A stretch of DNA of 8,223 bases from Bordetella parapertussis. Lineage in GTDB: Bacteria > Pseudomonadota > Gammaproteobacteria > Burkholderiales > Burkholderiaceae. Location of the stretch: positions 1 to 8,223 of the forward strand of contig CAMDLJ010000095.1 of NCBI GenBank assembly GCA_945901665.1. Direction: 5' to 3'. Numbering within the stretch: the first letter of the stretch is position 1; every line of letters begins with the position of its first letter. The position numbers and the translations under genes are program-made. Shown piece by piece: positions 1-7,772 of this stretch. A model generated the notes under the pieces. That model searched no databases. It was not told the origin of the DNA and saw nothing but the letters and a program-made list of their open reading frames with translations.

Positions 1-68
1 CGAGTTCGTCCAATGCGGATGTGCGAAACCGCGATGGTGCTCGCTCCCGCGACCGCGACTCCCGCTGA
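1..68 (+). CDS. hflK: HflK C-terminal tail (partial)
   Basis: Only the last 21 codons are present, in the frame starting at base 3 and ending at TGA 66-68. They read SSSNADVRNRDGARSRDRDSR, a hydrophilic tail rich in Arg and Asp. HflK proteins of Burkholderiales commonly end in such an RxRDRxSR tail (family knowledge). The position 18 bases upstream of hflC matches the conserved hflK-hflC order. HflK is the SPFH-domain partner of HflC in the inner-membrane complex that surrounds and modulates the FtsH protease. The SPFH domain itself lies outside the window, so the call rests on tail composition and gene order. Confidence 0.85.
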   Translation, partial: SSSNADVRNRDGARSRDRDSR

Positions 69-86
69 AAGCCGAGGTCATCCATC

Positions 87-995
87 ATGAATAAAATTGG
101 TTTCTACATCACCTCTGGACTGGTGGCCTTGTTGATCATCAGCTCCACACTTTTTGTGGTCGATCAACGTCAATTCGGGGTTGTCTACTCCCTGGGTCAA
201 ATCAAAGATGTGATCACAGAGCCTGGCCTGCACGTCAAACTGCCCCCGCCATTTCAAAATGTGTCGTATATCGACAAGCGGCTTTTGACCTTGGACAACC
301 AAGACACCGAGCCGATGCTGACCGCCGAGAAGCAGCGCATGGTCATCGATTGGTATGTGCGTTGGCGCATCACCGATCCCTCCAACTACATCCGCAATGT
401 GGGTTTGGATGAAAAAGCCGGCGCCATGCAACTGAGCCGCGTTGTGCGCAATGCCTTGCAAGAAGAAATCAACAAACGAACCGTGAAAGAGTTGCTGTCC
501 GTTAAGCGAGAGACCTTGCTCCAAGATGTCAAGCGCGAAGTGCTGGAGGTCGTCCAAGGCGCCAAGCCCTGGGGTGTGGATGTGGTGGATGTGCGAATCA
601 CCCGGGCCGACTACGTGGATGCCATCACTGAATCGGTATATCGGCGCATGGAGGCAGAGCGCAAGCGTGTGGCCAATGAACTCCGTTCAACGGGTGCCGC
701 CGAAGGCGAAAAAATCCGGGCCGATGCCGACCGCCAGCGTGAAGTGACAGTGGCCAACGCCTACCGAGATGCCCAAAAAATCAAAGGCGAGGGCGACGCT
801 GAAGCGGCCAAAGTGTATGCCGAAGCGTTTGGACGTGACGCTCAATTTGCCCAGTTTTACCGCAGTCTTGACGCTTACAAAGCGAGCTTTAACAAGAAAA
901 GCGATGTGATGGTTGTCGACCCATCGAGTGAATTTTTCAAGGCATTTCGCGGCAATTCGGGCGGATCTGCGCCCCCCGCCGCCAGCAAAAAGTGA
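87..995 (+). CDS. hflC: HflC, SPFH/band-7 modulator of FtsH protease
   Basis: This 302-residue protein has a family-typical length. A single N-terminal membrane anchor lies at about residues 6-25 and is followed by VVDQRQFGVVYSLGQI, the usual start of the HflC SPFH domain. The SPFH domain runs to about residue 185 and includes the conserved stretches EPGLHVKLPPPFQNV and DWYVRWRITDP. From about 185 to 250 there is an Ala/Glu/Arg-rich coiled coil (RRMEAERKRVANELRSTGAA) of the kind that packs in the HflKC cage. The C-terminal tail is low-complexity (GGSAPPAASKK). By family knowledge, HflC with HflK forms a large periplasm-facing assembly that restricts FtsH access to membrane substrates. The ATG at 87 is supported by a GAGGT Shine-Dalgarno at 74-78 with an 8-base spacer. 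The gene lies 18 bases after hflK and its TGA overlaps the next start, so the genes are surely cotranscribed. Confidence 0.97.
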   Translation: MNKIGFYITSGLVALLIISSTLFVVDQRQFGVVYSLGQIKDVITEPGLHVKLPPPFQNVSYIDKRLLTLDNQDTEPMLTAEKQRMVIDWYVRWRITDPSNYIRNVGLDEKAGAMQLSRVVRNALQEEINKRTVKELLSVKRETLLQDVKREVLEVVQGAKPWGVDVVDVRITRADYVDAITESVYRRMEAERKRVANELRSTGAAEGEKIRADADRQREVTVANAYRDAQKIKGEGDAEAAKVYAEAFGRDAQFAQFYRSLDAYKASFNKKSDVMVVDPSSEFFKAFRGNSGGSAPPAASKK

Positions 996-1189
996 TGGTG
1001 GATGGCTCAGACCTGATTTGGACTGCGCTGGGCTTGGTGTTCGTGATCGAGGGCTTGATGCCCTTCATCTCACCCGCTGGTTGGCGACGCATCTTCATGC
1101 AGGTGCAGCAACTCACTGACGGCCAAATCCGTTTTTTTGGCTTTGTCTCCATCGCTTTGGGCTTGTTGCTCTTGGCTTGGATGTCCTGA
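995..1189 (+). CDS. DUF2065 small membrane protein (YjeT-like)
   Basis: This is a 64-residue protein with two hydrophobic helices, at about residues 6-22 (LIWTALGLVFVIEGLMPF) and 43-62 (IRFFGFVSIALGLLLLAW). A short polar linker holding WRRIFMQVQQLTDGQ separates them. The pattern and the phrase EGLMPFxSPxxWR match DUF2065, the family of E. coli YjeT, which also sits between hflC and purA. Its molecular function is unknown. I prefer the ATG at 995 because it overlaps the hflC stop as TGATG, a classic reinitiation arrangement. A GTG one codon earlier (992) is a possible alternative start. A role with the HflKC/FtsH complex is suggested only by its position. Confidence 0.9.
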   Translation: MVDGSDLIWTALGLVFVIEGLMPFISPAGWRRIFMQVQQLTDGQIRFFGFVSIALGLLLLAWMS

Positions 1190-1219
1190 TCAGTGGGCCC
1201 CTTAGGGGGCCACTGGTCA
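1187..1219 (+). terminator. Strong hairpin at the end of DUF2065, possible terminator
   Basis: Bases 1187-1201 pair with 1205-1219 around a TTA loop. The inner stem is CAGTGG-G-CCCC against GGGG-G-CCACTG with one internal G/G mismatch, and it extends outward through TGAT/GTCA with one G-T wobble. The stem starts on the DUF2065 stop codon. The six-base T run at 1237-1242 lies 17 bases past the stem, so this is not a textbook intrinsic terminator. It may instead terminate weakly, protect the 3' end of the hflKC message, or separate it from hisZ. Confidence 0.45.
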
Positions 1220-1224
1220 CGGGC

Positions 1225-1230
1225 TAAAAT
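1225..1230 (+). promoter_or_regulatory. Candidate -10 element upstream of hisZ
   Basis: TAAAAT at 1225-1230 resembles a sigma-70 -10 box and lies 29 bases before the hisZ ATG, in the only sizeable gap between hflC and metC. No good -35 is seen: at 17-base spacing the hexamer is TTAGGG (1202-1207), inside the preceding hairpin. This is a weak call made from motif and position only. Confidence 0.3.
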
Positions 1231-1259
1231 CCATTCTTTTTTACTCCTACTCCAACCAT

Positions 1260-2414
1260 ATGTCTGCCTGGGTCCTACCGGATCACATCGCTGATGTGTT
1301 GCCTTCAGAGGCCCGTCACATAGAAGAATTGCGCCGCATATGGCTTGACCATGCCCGGCGCTGCGGCTATGAGTTGGTGATGCCCCCACTGTTGGAGCAC
1401 TTGGACTCTTTGTTGTCGGACAGCGATCCATCCCTCAATTTGCAGACTTTCAAGCTGGTGGATCAATTGTCTGGCCGCACTTTGGGCTTGCGAGCTGACA
1501 CCACCGTGCAGGTTGCGCGCATTGATGCCCATTTGCTCAACCGAAAAGGCGTCACACGCCTTTGTTATTGCGGCCCTGTGTTGCACACGCGTGCAGATCG
1601 GCCTGGGGCCACCCGCGAACCCTATCAACTGGGCGCTGAAATCTACGGGCACCCTGGATTGGAAGCGGATTTAGAGATTTTGGCTTTGGCCTTGAGGGGC
1701 GCTGACTCTGCAGGCTTGTCGGGCATGGTTCTGGACATGGGGCATGCCCGCATCGTTCCTGCCTTGCTTGATGGCTTGGCCCTGCATGAGGGCTTGGTTC
1801 AAGACTTGCACACGGCCTTGGGACGCAAAGATGCACCCCAAATCGGCAAACTGGCCCAACATTTGCCAGCCCCTGTGGTCAAGGCCTTGCAGGCCTTGAC
1901 GGGGCTCTACGGTGATCGCTCCGTCTTGATGGCGGGTCGGCAGGTTCTGTCAGCGTGGCCACAAGCGATTCAAGCTTTGGATCAATTGGCTTTTTTGGCG
2001 GATCAATTGAACGACTGTGACATCACTTTTGATCTGGGCGACTTGAATGGTTACGGCTATTACAGCGGTTTGAGGTTTGCCTTGTATGCCCACAGTGCAG
2101 GAGACGCCTTGTTGCGCGGCGGCAGATACGATGCAGTGGGTGCGGTCTTTGGGCGCGACAGGCCAGCCGTTGGTTTCAGCCTTGACTTGAAAGAATGGGC
2201 GCGATGTCTGCCGCGCCCCACCCAAAACAGCGCCATCCGCGCCCCTTGGTCTGAAGACACTGCCTTGCGCGATGCCATTGATGCGCTGCGCCAACAAGGC
2301 GAAACCGTGGTGTGTGTTTTGCCCGGGCATGACAGCGAAGCTGACGAATTCAACTGCAACCGCGAGTTGGTGCGCCAAGGCACCCAGTGGCATGTCCAAC
2401 CCATTCACCCCTGA
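1260..2414 (+). CDS. hisZ: HisZ, ATP phosphoribosyltransferase regulatory subunit
   Basis: HisZ is a catalytically inactive paralogue of histidyl-tRNA synthetase. It binds the short form of HisG and makes the first step of histidine synthesis (ATP + PRPP to PR-ATP) active and histidine-sensitive in the cytosol. The 384-residue length fits the family. Class II synthetase-fold signatures are visible: [13 protein letters not shown] near the N-terminus, motif-2-like [12 protein letters not shown] with [10 protein letters not shown] (residues 78-110), [11 protein letters not shown] (120-130), and the core [14 protein letters not shown] (264-277) with [24 protein letters not shown] (287-310). The HisRS anticodon-binding domain is absent: only about 70 residues follow the core, as expected for HisZ. 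No Shine-Dalgarno is evident before the ATG at 1260. A HisZ gene implies a short HisG elsewhere in the genome. The purA start is 15 bases downstream. Confidence 0.95.
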   Translation: MSAWVLPDHIADVLPSEARHIEELRRIWLDHARRCGYELVMPPLLEHLDSLLSDSDPSLNLQTFKLVDQLSGRTLGLRADTTVQVARIDAHLLNRKGVTRLCYCGPVLHTRADRPGATREPYQLGAEIYGHPGLEADLEILALALRGADSAGLSGMVLDMGHARIVPALLDGLALHEGLVQDLHTALGRKDAPQIGKLAQHLPAPVVKALQALTGLYGDRSVLMAGRQVLSAWPQAIQALDQLAFLADQLNDCDITFDLGDLNGYGYYSGLRFALYAHSAGDALLRGGRYDAVGAVFGRDRPAVGFSLDLKEWARCLPRPTQNSAIRAPWSEDTALRDAIDALRQQGETVVCVLPGHDSEADEFNCNRELVRQGTQWHVQPIHP

Positions 2415-3761
<1,347 letters not shown>

Positions 3762-3792
3762 AGCCGTTCAAACTTTTCTTGAAAGCCAAACC

Positions 3793-4317
3793 ATGCTGAC
3801 CGAAGACGGAAAACACCTTTACGTTTCTTACGACGAATACCACAACCAAATCGAAAAGTTGGCGATCAAAATCCATCAATCGGGGTGGCAATTCGACACC
3901 ATCCTGTGTTTGGCCAGGGGCGGCATGCGCCCAGGGGACATCTTGTCTCGCATATTTGATAAGCCCTTGGCCATCATGTCCACCAGTTCTTACCGCTCAG
4001 AAGCGGGCACTGTGCAAGGACACTTGGACATTGCCCGTTTCATCACCACCCCCAAAGGGGAAATTGCTGGGCGCGTTTTATTGGTGGACGACTTGGCCGA
4101 CTCGGGCCATACGCTGAAGGCCGTGATCGCCTTGTTGCGCGACAACTACAAGCCCATCACCGAGTTGCGCAGCGCAGTTATTTGGACCAAGGGTGTCTCG
4201 GGCTTCCAACCCGACTTTTCGGTGGAATTTTTGCCCACCAACCCCTGGATTCACCAGCCCTTTGAAGGTTACGACAGCATGCGCCCAGAGCAGTTGTTGG
4301 CCAAATGGCAAGTGTGA
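3793..4317 (+). CDS. Type I phosphoribosyltransferase (xanthine/hypoxanthine-like)
   Basis: This 174-residue cytosolic protein has a type I PRTase core. The PRPP-binding loop VLLVDDLADSGHT (95-107) carries the adjacent acidic pair Asp99-Asp100, and an earlier loop reads LARGGMRPGDIL (40-51). The C-terminal hood includes NPWIHQPFEGYD (150-161), similar to the Trp-containing purine-clamping region of Gpt-type xanthine/hypoxanthine enzymes. The likely reaction is purine base + PRPP to a nucleoside monophosphate, that is, salvage. The exact base cannot be read from the sequence. It lies 31 bases after purA, an adenine-nucleotide gene, which supports a purine role, but proteins of this subgroup are often annotated only as phosphoribosyltransferase. 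The Shine-Dalgarno is weak (GAAAG around 3780-3784). Its 3' end overlaps the next gene by 13 bases. Confidence 0.9.
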   Translation: MLTEDGKHLYVSYDEYHNQIEKLAIKIHQSGWQFDTILCLARGGMRPGDILSRIFDKPLAIMSTSSYRSEAGTVQGHLDIARFITTPKGEIAGRVLLVDDLADSGHTLKAVIALLRDNYKPITELRSAVIWTKGVSGFQPDFSVEFLPTNPWIHQPFEGYDSMRPEQLLAKWQV

Positions 4318-5579
4318 AAAAAACCACGTCTTTGATCCACCACCCTTATCGGGCGCCGGTGGATTTTGAAGCCCCATTGACGGCTGTTCACAAGGCCTCC
4401 ACTGTCTTTTTCCCGTCCGTCGAGGCCATGAAAAGCCGCGACTGGAAAGACAAATCCTCTTATACCTATGGGCTGCACGGAACACCCACCACCTTCACCT
4501 TGGAAGAGCGTTTGTGCGCCATCGAGGGCGGCTTGCACTGTTTGCTCGTTCCCAGTGGTTTGGCTGCCATTGCCCAGGTCAACTTGGCTTTGTTGGCCAG
4601 TGGAGATGAGGTTTTGCTTCCCGACAACGTGTACGGCCCGAGCAAGGCACTGGCACAAGGGGAGCTTGAACACTGGGGCATCACGCACCGCTTATACAAC
4701 CCGCTGGATGTGCAGGATTTGGCCGCAAAAATTTCACCCGCCACACGCTTGGTGTGGTTGGAGGCGCCAGGCTCCATCACCATGGAGTTTCCCGACCTGC
4801 TGGCACTGGTTCACCTGTGCCGCGAGCGTGGGGTTTGTTGCTCGCTGGACAACACCTGGGGCGCTGGTTTGGCTTTCAATGCGTTTGATTTGACGCCGCA
4901 GCAAGGTCCACATTCTCTTGGCGTGGACGTCACCGTTCATGCACTGACCAAATACCCCAGCGGTGGCGGCGATGTGTTGATGGGCAGCATCATGACCCGC
5001 GACAGTGCCTTGGCCATGCGCTTGAAACTCAGCCACATGCGTCTGGGCTTGATGGTCGGGGCCAATGACGCAGAAACGGTGTTGCGCTCTTTGCCCAGCA
5101 TGGCCATGCGCTACCGCGCGCAAGACATCAGCGCACGACATTTGGCCCAGTGGTGCCAGCACCAGCCGGCTGTGTTGCAGGTCTTGCACCCTTGTTTGTC
5201 CGATTCCCCGGGACATGCCCATTGGTTGCGAGTGTGTACCCCGTCTGCCGCTGGAGATATCAACCCTTTGGGTGAAGATGCCAGCCCATCCACCGGTTGG
5301 GCCGCTGCACTGTTCAGCATCGTGATCGACCCTCAATTTAGCGTGTCCCAAGTGCACCAGTTCTGCGAAGCCTTGCAGCTTTTCCGCTTGGGTTACAGCT
5401 GGGCTGGTCCGGTCAGTTTGGTGGTGCCATACGAATTGCATACTTTGCGCACCTCTTGGCCCGATGGCATACGGCTCGGCCATGTGGTTCGGTTTTCCAT
5501 TGGTTTTGAAGCCACCCAAGATCTGCAACTTGATTTGCAGCAGGCTTTTGCTTTGGCATTCCCAGCGCAAGTCCAATGA
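4305..5579 (+). CDS. metC: Cystathionine beta-lyase family PLP enzyme (MetC-like)
   Basis: This is a Cys/Met-metabolism PLP-dependent enzyme. The expected role is cleaving cystathionine to homocysteine, pyruvate and ammonia in methionine synthesis. Visible elements are the cofactor-phosphate loop PSGLAAIA (83-90), the PLP-stacking Tyr110 in DNVYGPSK, LDNTWGAGL (181-189) with Asp182 for the pyridine nitrogen, the Schiff-base Lys216 in HALTKYPSGGGDVLMGS, SWAGPVSLVVPYE (365-377), and VRFSIGFEATQDL (395-407) with the carboxylate-binding Arg396. Two oddities exist. The usual YxRxGNPT motif reads YGLHGTPT (55-62) and lacks the Arg, and an extra loop of about 20 residues near 311-332 makes the protein 424 residues long against 395 in E. 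coli. The ATG at 4305 overlaps the PRTase gene by 13 bases; GTG at 4314 is an alternative start. The fold is certain. The specific substrate is less so, because gamma-lyases and synthases share it. Confidence 0.88.
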   Translation: MASVKKTTSLIHHPYRAPVDFEAPLTAVHKASTVFFPSVEAMKSRDWKDKSSYTYGLHGTPTTFTLEERLCAIEGGLHCLLVPSGLAAIAQVNLALLASGDEVLLPDNVYGPSKALAQGELEHWGITHRLYNPLDVQDLAAKISPATRLVWLEAPGSITMEFPDLLALVHLCRERGVCCSLDNTWGAGLAFNAFDLTPQQGPHSLGVDVTVHALTKYPSGGGDVLMGSIMTRDSALAMRLKLSHMRLGLMVGANDAETVLRSLPSMAMRYRAQDISARHLAQWCQHQPAVLQVLHPCLSDSPGHAHWLRVCTPSAAGDINPLGEDASPSTGWAAALFSIVIDPQFSVSQVHQFCEALQLFRLGYSWAGPVSLVVPYELHTLRTSWPDGIRLGHVVRFSIGFEATQDLQLDLQQAFALAFPAQVQ

Positions 5580-5593
5580 ATTGCAACGGCTTT

Positions 5594-5614
5594 AAATGAG
5601 AATGGTTCTTATTT
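5594..5614 (+). promoter_or_regulatory. Fur-box-like palindrome upstream of the iron-binding protein gene
   Basis: The 21-base site centred on G5604 has the core TGAGAAT-G-GTTCTTA (5597-5611), flanked by AAA and TTT. It is a near-perfect inverted repeat in the 7-1-7 form of Fur sites (consensus TGATAAT-n-ATTATCA). It ends 35 bases before the ATG of a ferric-iron binding protein, where it would cover the core promoter. A weak -10-like TAAACT lies at 5619-5624. Iron-dependent repression by Fur is the natural reading. It is inferred from motif quality and the gene that follows. Confidence 0.75.
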
Positions 5615-5649
5615 AGTTTAAACTCTCCACATCTTGGAACGGGGAGCTT

Positions 5650-6690
5650 ATGAAGATTATCTTTGCCTGCATCGCAGCCTTGGGCTTTGGATTTCTTGGT
5701 TTAGCGCAGGCCCAAAACACCCTGAATTTGTATTCGGCCAGGCACTATCCGACGGACGAAGCGCTTTACAGCGACTTCACGAAAGCCACAGGTATTGCCA
5801 TTCGGCGTGTCGATGCCGATGACGCCGGCATCTTGACGCGTTTGAAAACCGAGGGCGCAGCATCGCCCGCCGATGTCATTTTGCTGGTGGATGCCGCCAG
5901 GCTTTGGCGGGCCGAAACCGATGGTTTGTTTTTGCCAGTTCATTCGGCCGCGTTGGAGGCGGTCATTCCCGCCCATTTGCGCGCCCAACCCAATGCAGAA
6001 GGTGGTGTGGCTTGGTTTGGCATGTCCACCCGCGCCCGGGTTGTGGTTTACGACAAGCGCAAGCTCGATCGGCAAGCCGTGGACAGTTATGAAAAATTGG
6101 CCGACCCCAAACTCAAAGGCATGTTGTGCATCCGCTCTGGCTCGCATCCCTACAACTTGAGCTTGTTTGGCGCTTTGCATGAGCACATGGGTGCGGCAGC
6201 CACCGAGCTCTGGCTCAAAGGTTTGGTGGCCAATATGGCCCGCTCACCCAAAGGGGGTGACAGCGATCAGATCAAATCAGTGGCCAGCGGCGAATGCGCT
6301 GTTGCGATCACCAATACCTATTATTTGGCGCGCATGTTGCGCTCTGCGAATGCGGCAGAGCGCAACATGGCCGAGTCCGTGGGGGTGATTTTTCCCAACC
6401 AAAACAGCTGGGGCACGCATGTCAATGTGGCCGGTGCTGCGGTGGCCAAGCACAGCAAAAACACCGCAGCAGCGGTTAAGTTTTTAGAGTATTTGGCCAG
6501 CCCTGCGGCGCAAAATCATTTTGCCAATGGCAACAATGAGTGGCCTGTGGTCAAAGGTCTGAAGTTTGACAACCCCGCACTCAAAGCCATGTCGGGTGGC
6601 GACTTCAAGAGTGAGGTTATTCCCATCAGTGCAGTGGGCATGAACCAGATCAAAATTCAGCAGATGCTGGACCGGGTGGGATTCAAGTGA
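5650..6690 (+). CDS. Periplasmic Fe(3+) ABC transporter substrate-binding protein (FutA/FbpA-like)
   Basis: This is a 346-residue secreted binding protein. Residues 1-21 form a signal peptide with a hydrophobic core and a cleavage site after AQA (AQA|QN). The mature protein starts TLNLYSARHYPTDEALYSDFTKATGI, the hallmark of the ferric-iron binding family. By comparison with FutA proteins, likely iron ligands are His32/Tyr33 (ARHYP), Tyr168 (HPYNLSL) and the tyrosine pair Tyr224-Tyr225 (NTYYLARML). ADVILLVDAARLW (74-86) and NEWPVV (296-301) are also family-typical. It should capture Fe(3+) in the periplasm for an ABC importer. A GGGGAG Shine-Dalgarno at 5641-5646 supports the start, and a Fur-box-like site lies upstream. 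No permease or ATPase gene is adjacent: the next gene is convergent and overlaps by 8 bases, so its transporter partners must be encoded elsewhere. Confidence 0.93.
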   Translation: MKIIFACIAALGFGFLGLAQAQNTLNLYSARHYPTDEALYSDFTKATGIAIRRVDADDAGILTRLKTEGAASPADVILLVDAARLWRAETDGLFLPVHSAALEAVIPAHLRAQPNAEGGVAWFGMSTRARVVVYDKRKLDRQAVDSYEKLADPKLKGMLCIRSGSHPYNLSLFGALHEHMGAAATELWLKGLVANMARSPKGGDSDQIKSVASGECAVAITNTYYLARMLRSANAAERNMAESVGVIFPNQNSWGTHVNVAGAAVAKHSKNTAAAVKFLEYLASPAAQNHFANGNNEWPVVKGLKFDNPALKAMSGGDFKSEVIPISAVGMNQIKIQQMLDRVGFK

Positions 6691-7762
6691 GCGTGGCGCT
6701 TTGGCCCAACACGGATTGGGCCAAGGCGTCAAACGATGCGCGGTGACGGTCGCTCGGGCTGACCACCTGGGCTTGGGGGTGTTGCCGAAAATTGCGGGAG
6801 ATGGATTTCAAATAGGTGGGGTCGTAATGGCTTTCCAACAATGAATGCACCACGCTGCTGACCTCTCCCGCTGCGAGGGCTGCTTTCCAGGCTTCGACCA
6901 CGGTTTTCCCCTTGAGGTTGATCAGTGCATCCAGGCGTTGGGCAAAGGCGCTGGTATCGCTGACAAACAGGGGGTATTCCTCCATCAACAAAGCAATGCG
7001 CTCTGACTGGGGCAGCTGCAAATCGATGCAAGGGCTATCGCGCATGGCATCCATCAACACGTCCATGACGGATAAATTCCCCACTTTGCGGCTTTCAGCC
7101 TCCACAAAAATGGGCCGACTGGGATCCATTTGGCGCAGGACATTCCATATTTGCATGTCAAAGCGCTTTTGGCTGGGTTGCTCCACGCCGGGTACGCGCC
7201 CCAGCACCGAGCTGCGGTGGCATGCCAGGGCCTCCAGGTCCAGCACCTGAGCCCCCTGTCTTTGCAGGGCATGGAGCAAGCGGGTTTTGCCACTGCCCGT
7301 GGTGCCGCACACCACCACGAAACGAAAACTCGCCATGTGTTGGTCCAACCATGCCAGCATGGCGGCGCGAAAGGCTTTGTAGCCGCCGTCCAGCACCGAA
7401 ACTTGAAAGCCAATTTGACCCAGCACCATCGACAAAGCGCCGCTGCGTTTGCCGCCACGCCAGCAATAAACCAAGGGCTGCCAGGTCTTGGGCAACGTCA
7501 ACACCTCTCGCTCAATGTGGCGCGCAATGTTCACCGCCACCCAGGCAGCCCCAAGTTTTTGCGCTTCAAAACCACCCTTTTCCTTGAACAGGGTGCCGAT
7601 AACGATCCGCTGTTCGTCGTTCAAGCTGGGCCAGTTGACGGCACCTGGCAGGTGGTCCAGGGCGAACTCACCTTCACTGCGCGCATCGATGATGGCGGAA
7701 AACCCCGCGCCGCCGACCATGCGCGCCAAAGCCTGGTCAGCGGGCAAGCGTTGCAAACTCAT
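6683..7762 (-). CDS. mnmH: tRNA 2-selenouridine / geranyl-2-thiouridine synthase MnmH (SelU)
   Basis: MnmH acts on U34 of tRNAs for Lys, Glu and Gln. It converts the 2-thiouridine to 2-selenouridine using selenophosphate, through an S-geranylated intermediate made from geranyl diphosphate. The 359-residue protein has an N-terminal rhodanese domain (about 1-140) with IIDARSEGEFALDHLPGAVN and the catalytic Cys100 in VYCWRGGKRSG. A P-loop domain follows, with Walker A GTTGSGKT (153-160). The conserved segments FVEAESRKVGN and ESHYDPTYLKS are also present. The ATG at 7762 is preceded on the minus strand by AAGGG (7773-7769) with 6-base spacing, overlapping the end of the upstream esterase gene. 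The two genes are 10 bases apart and likely cotranscribed. The 3' end overlaps the convergent iron-binding-protein gene by 8 bases. No selD is in the window, so selenium use cannot be judged here. Confidence 0.96.
   Translation of the reverse strand: MSLQRLPADQALARMVGGAGFSAIIDARSEGEFALDHLPGAVNWPSLNDEQRIVIGTLFKEKGGFEAQKLGAAWVAVNIARHIEREVLTLPKTWQPLVYCWRGGKRSGALSMVLGQIGFQVSVLDGGYKAFRAAMLAWLDQHMASFRFVVVCGTTGSGKTRLLHALQRQGAQVLDLEALACHRSSVLGRVPGVEQPSQKRFDMQIWNVLRQMDPSRPIFVEAESRKVGNLSVMDVLMDAMRDSPCIDLQLPQSERIALLMEEYPLFVSDTSAFAQRLDALINLKGKTVVEAWKAALAAGEVSSVVHSLLESHYDPTYLKSISRNFRQHPQAQVVSPSDRHRASFDALAQSVLGQSATLT
6694..6731. terminator. Long hairpin at the convergent gene ends
   Basis: The central arms TTGGCCCAA (6701-6709) and TTGGGCCAA (6716-6724) pair perfectly around a six-base loop. 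Pairing extends outward through CGCT/GGCG and TGG/TCA with two G-T wobbles, giving about 16 base pairs. The hairpin begins 4 bases after the iron-binding-protein stop and lies wholly within the last codons of mnmH on the other strand. Neither side has a T tract, so it is not a canonical intrinsic terminator. It may act as a bidirectional 3'-end stabiliser or roadblock between the convergent transcripts. Confidence 0.4.
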
Positions 7763-7772
7763 GGCATGCCCT

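Noticed and set aside
78..557. A 159-codon open frame on the minus strand
   Set aside because: It lies opposite hflC and has no recognisable protein features.
3762..3792. Possible terminator between purA and the phosphoribosyltransferase gene
   Set aside because: Only a four-base CTTT/AAAG pairing is present in this 31-base gap, too weak to support a terminator.
4734..5576. A 280-codon open frame on the minus strand
   Set aside because: It is antisense to nearly two thirds of the metC-like gene, whose catalytic residues are all in the plus frame. There is no domain and no ribosome-binding site.
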